A DNA stretch of 7,306 bases from Chloroflexota bacterium (GTDB lineage Bacteria; Chloroflexota; Dehalococcoidia; RBG-13-53-26): the NCBI GenBank assembly GCA_030616195.1, contig JAUWXW010000079.1, positions 1 through 7,306 of the forward strand. Reading direction: 5' to 3'. Below the pieces are notes generated by a model. It did no database searches and was not told the DNA's origin. It worked only from the letters and a program-made list of their open reading frames with translations. Numbering within the stretch: position 1 is the first letter of the stretch; the number at the start of each line of letters is the position of its first letter. This document shows positions 5,737 to 7,306 of this stretch, piece after piece. Position numbers and translations under genes: made by a program.

Positions 5737-6567
5737 TCACCTGTCCTTGAATACGGGGGACTTCTTCTCAGCGAAGGATTTGATCGCCTCTTTGAAGTCC
5801 TCGGAGGCCGTGCATATGGTGACACAGGCCATGGCAAAGGAGAGAGCGGTGTCCAAATCCATTCCCAACCCCTTGTATACCATCAGCTTGGATAATCTGA
5901 AAGCTATAGGGGAACCAGCGGCTATCTTCTGGGCTAGCTTGGCTGTCTCCTCCTCGAGTTGCTCCTCAGGCACCAGCCGGTTCAGGAGGCCTATCCTGTA
6001 TGCCTCCTCTGCATCACAAATATCGCCGGTAAATATTAACTCCAGAGTTTTTGGCAAGCCTATAATCCGTGGCATCAGCCAGGTCCCTCCGCTATCGGGG
6101 GCAATTCCTGCCGTGGTGAAGCCAATGGTAAACCTTGCCTTGGGTGAACCTATCCTCATATCGCAGGCTAAAGCAAGGTCCAGGCCCAGGCCAGCGGCGA
6201 ATCCTTGTATTACTGCTATGGTAGGCTTATCCAGCTCCTGCAGGCCCAGGATTACCTTTTTCTGCGGCTTTGGCGGGATCTTACCCCTTTTCACCTGCTT
6301 CTCAATCTCTGGCCATACCTTCAGGTCCTCAATGGCAACCTCTCCACTTCGTACCTTGGAGTAGTCGAAATCTCCTCCGGCACAGAAGGCACGTCCCGCC
6401 CCCTTGATGACCAATACCCTCACATCGTCGTCTTCGGCCACGTCTCCGACAGCTTCAACAAGTTCATTTGCCAGTTGCTCACTCACCGCATTTAAGGCTT
6501 CGGGCCGGTTTAGGGTAAGGGTGGCAATTCCCTCCTTCTTTTCCAGGATAATGGTCTGAAATTCCAT
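5737..6567 (-). CDS. enoyl-CoA hydratase/isomerase family protein (crotonase fold, PaaG-like active site)
   Basis: This is a 276-residue crotonase-fold protein, the usual length, acting on an acyl-CoA thioester in the cytoplasm. Visible landmarks are LTLNRPEALNA (17-27), the oxyanion-hole segment GRAFCAGGD (58-66), the second oxyanion loop GFAAGLGLDLALACD (122-136) and APDSGGTW (156-163). The two glutamates of classical hydratases are not kept: Asp130 stands at the first site and Phe150 at the second. Asp158 in PDSGG matches the catalytic aspartate of PaaG-type isomerases. A double-bond or ring isomerase is therefore as likely as a hydratase, and the substrate is unknown. The ATG at 6565-6567 is chosen because GGAG lies 5 bp upstream of it; the in-frame GTG at 6571-6573 overlaps that GGAG. 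The gene lies 11 bp after hisG and 13 bp before cmk, so it is probably cotranscribed with them. Confidence 0.87.
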   Translation of the reverse strand: MEFQTIILEKKEGIATLTLNRPEALNAVSEQLANELVEAVGDVAEDDDVRVLVIKGAGRAFCAGGDFDYSKVRSGEVAIEDLKVWPEIEKQVKRGKIPPKPQKKVILGLQELDKPTIAVIQGFAAGLGLDLALACDMRIGSPKARFTIGFTTAGIAPDSGGTWLMPRIIGLPKTLELIFTGDICDAEEAYRIGLLNRLVPEEQLEEETAKLAQKIAAGSPIAFRLSKLMVYKGLGMDLDTALSFAMACVTICTASEDFKEAIKSFAEKKSPVFKDR

Positions 6568-6578
6568 AATCACTCCTT

Positions 6579-7306
6579 TCAGTTTTCGTTTATAGCCTGC
6601 TGTAGAGTCTGAATGATGCGGTCCATCCTCCGCAGCTTGGCGCTGTCACCAGGGGGATTTGCGTTGCAGATGAGGCAAGCTGAGGATTGGAAGATGGTGT
6701 CAATAATCTTGAGGTCATGCTGAGCCAGGGTCTGCCCGGTCTGGACGTTCTCAATAAGCAGGTCTGCATCTTCGGGCAGGAAGGCCTCGCTGGCGCCCCA
6801 GGTAGGAATCAAACGGTAGGGGCTGAGGTGGTTGTCCCGTGCATATTTATCGGCAACATTGGTATACTCTGATGCTATTCTGAGTGCACCGAGACTGCCG
6901 TTCCTTAGTAGCTGTCTCAGGCCTTGAGGGCTATCCACTGGCAGTTCGTTGCTCACCACGGCTACTATCCTTACTTTGCCAAACCCCAGCTTCAGAAGCT
7001 CGGTCACCGGGCTGGAGGGAAATCGATAAAGATGGTCATACAGCCAGTCTTCACCTGTGATAGCCAGGTCGAAGTTCCTGTTGGCCACCTGAAGGGGCAT
7101 GTCTTGGGGTCGGATCACCTTTGCGCTGGCACCCTTGATGTTAATACCGGGCCGGCGGGGGTCGGCAACCTGGTCCTGGATAGTAATGCCCGCTTTGCCT
7201 AAGAACTCTAGAGTAGGTTCTTGCTGGTGCCCGTCGGGCAGACCGAGCCGGATGTCAGCATTCTGGCGTGGGGAACCGGAACGAGACTCCTTTGCGCGGT
7301 CTTCTT
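6579..7306 (-). CDS. hisG: ATP phosphoribosyltransferase (HisG-like, short form), 5' end outside the window
   Basis: HisG joins ATP and PRPP to give phosphoribosyl-ATP, the first step of histidine synthesis, in the cytoplasm. The frame is open to the window edge, with 241 residues visible. A HisG-type first strand and helix, IRLGLPDGHQQEPTLEFLGK, starts at 7253. RPQDMPLQV follows near 7110, DLAITGEDW lies at 7044-7070 (the family's D-x-GITG-x-D block), and the PRPP-loop-like ENVQTGQTL at 6726-6752. The protein stops about 25 residues after SSACLICN, so it lacks the C-terminal regulatory domain of long-form HisG; short forms normally need HisZ, which is not seen here. No ATG, GTG or TTG occurs in frame between 7119 and 7304. 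The GTG at 7116-7118 would cut off the first strand, so the true start is upstream of the window. The usual basic LPKGR-like motif reads LPDGHQ. The stop lies 11 bp before the next gene. A diverged paralogue is possible. Confidence 0.8.
   Translation of the reverse strand, partial: EDRAKESRSGSPRQNADIRLGLPDGHQQEPTLEFLGKAGITIQDQVADPRRPGINIKGASAKVIRPQDMPLQVANRNFDLAITGEDWLYDHLYRFPSSPVTELLKLGFGKVRIVAVVSNELPVDSPQGLRQLLRNGSLGALRIASEYTNVADKYARDNHLSPYRLIPTWGASEAFLPEDADLLIENVQTGQTLAQHDLKIIDTIFQSSACLICNANPPGDSAKLRRMDRIIQTLQQAINEN

Noticed and set aside
5747..6364. Plus-strand open frame of 205 codons opposite the crotonase gene
   Set aside because: It is antisense to a well-supported crotonase, has no recognisable motif and has a low-complexity composition typical of a shadow frame.
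1..7306. CRISPR arrays, insertion sequences, tRNA or rRNA genes, toxin-antitoxin or defence genes
   Set aside because: No spaced direct repeats, transposase frames, terminal repeats or structural RNA signatures were seen; nearly all of the window is explained by conserved housekeeping genes.

Overview
The window is a dense, entirely minus-strand run of bacterial housekeeping genes. In transcription order (high to low coordinates) it reads: hisG-like (5' end outside the window), a PaaG-like enoyl-CoA hydratase/isomerase, cmk, plsC, ispH, a YceD/DUF177 protein, rpmF, fabK, fabD, a 156-bp gap with a promoter-like sequence, nusB and acpP. Gaps are 0-27 bp or small overlaps everywhere except between fabD and nusB, so the first nine genes look like one transcription unit, with nusB-acpP possibly started or boosted from its own promoter.

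Organism: a bacterium of moderate GC using Shine-Dalgarno sites, the non-mevalonate isoprenoid pathway (IspH) and a type II fatty-acid synthase with the flavin reductase FabK. No photosynthetic, sporulation or phage genes are present. The zinc-ribbon L32, FabK and the fusion of a cmk-plsC-ispH block to a yceD-rpmF-fab block would suit an uncultured Chloroflexota (Dehalococcoidia-like) genome or a Firmicutes-like relative. This is an inference from memory of gene orders and is not settled by the sequence.

Layout: 6579-7306 histidine biosynthesis (HisG-like, short form). 5737-6567 acyl-CoA metabolism. 5052-5723 CMP/dCMP kinase. 4362-5051 phosphatidic-acid synthesis. 3503-4375 last step of IPP/DMAPP formation. 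2752-3475 the YceD-L32 pair. 882-2737 enoyl-ACP reductase and malonyl-CoA:ACP transacylase. 726-881 promoter region with two dyads. 25-725 NusB and acyl carrier protein. Membrane-lipid building is the common thread: FabD loads malonate onto ACP, FabK completes elongation, and PlsC puts acyl chains on lysophosphatidate. Cmk makes the CDP that feeds CTP pools for CDP-diacylglycerol. fabH, fabG, fabF, fabZ and plsX are not in the window.

No new multi-gene system is apparent. The most unusual signal is a perfect 11-bp inverted repeat with a 4-nt loop inside fabD, at a place where the protein departs from the family pattern next to an active-site loop. Other points worth checking are the altered N-terminal motif and N-terminal extension of the HisG-like protein, the dyads around the nusB promoter, the paired hairpins at the ispH-yceD junction, and a short insertion in the acyl carrier protein.
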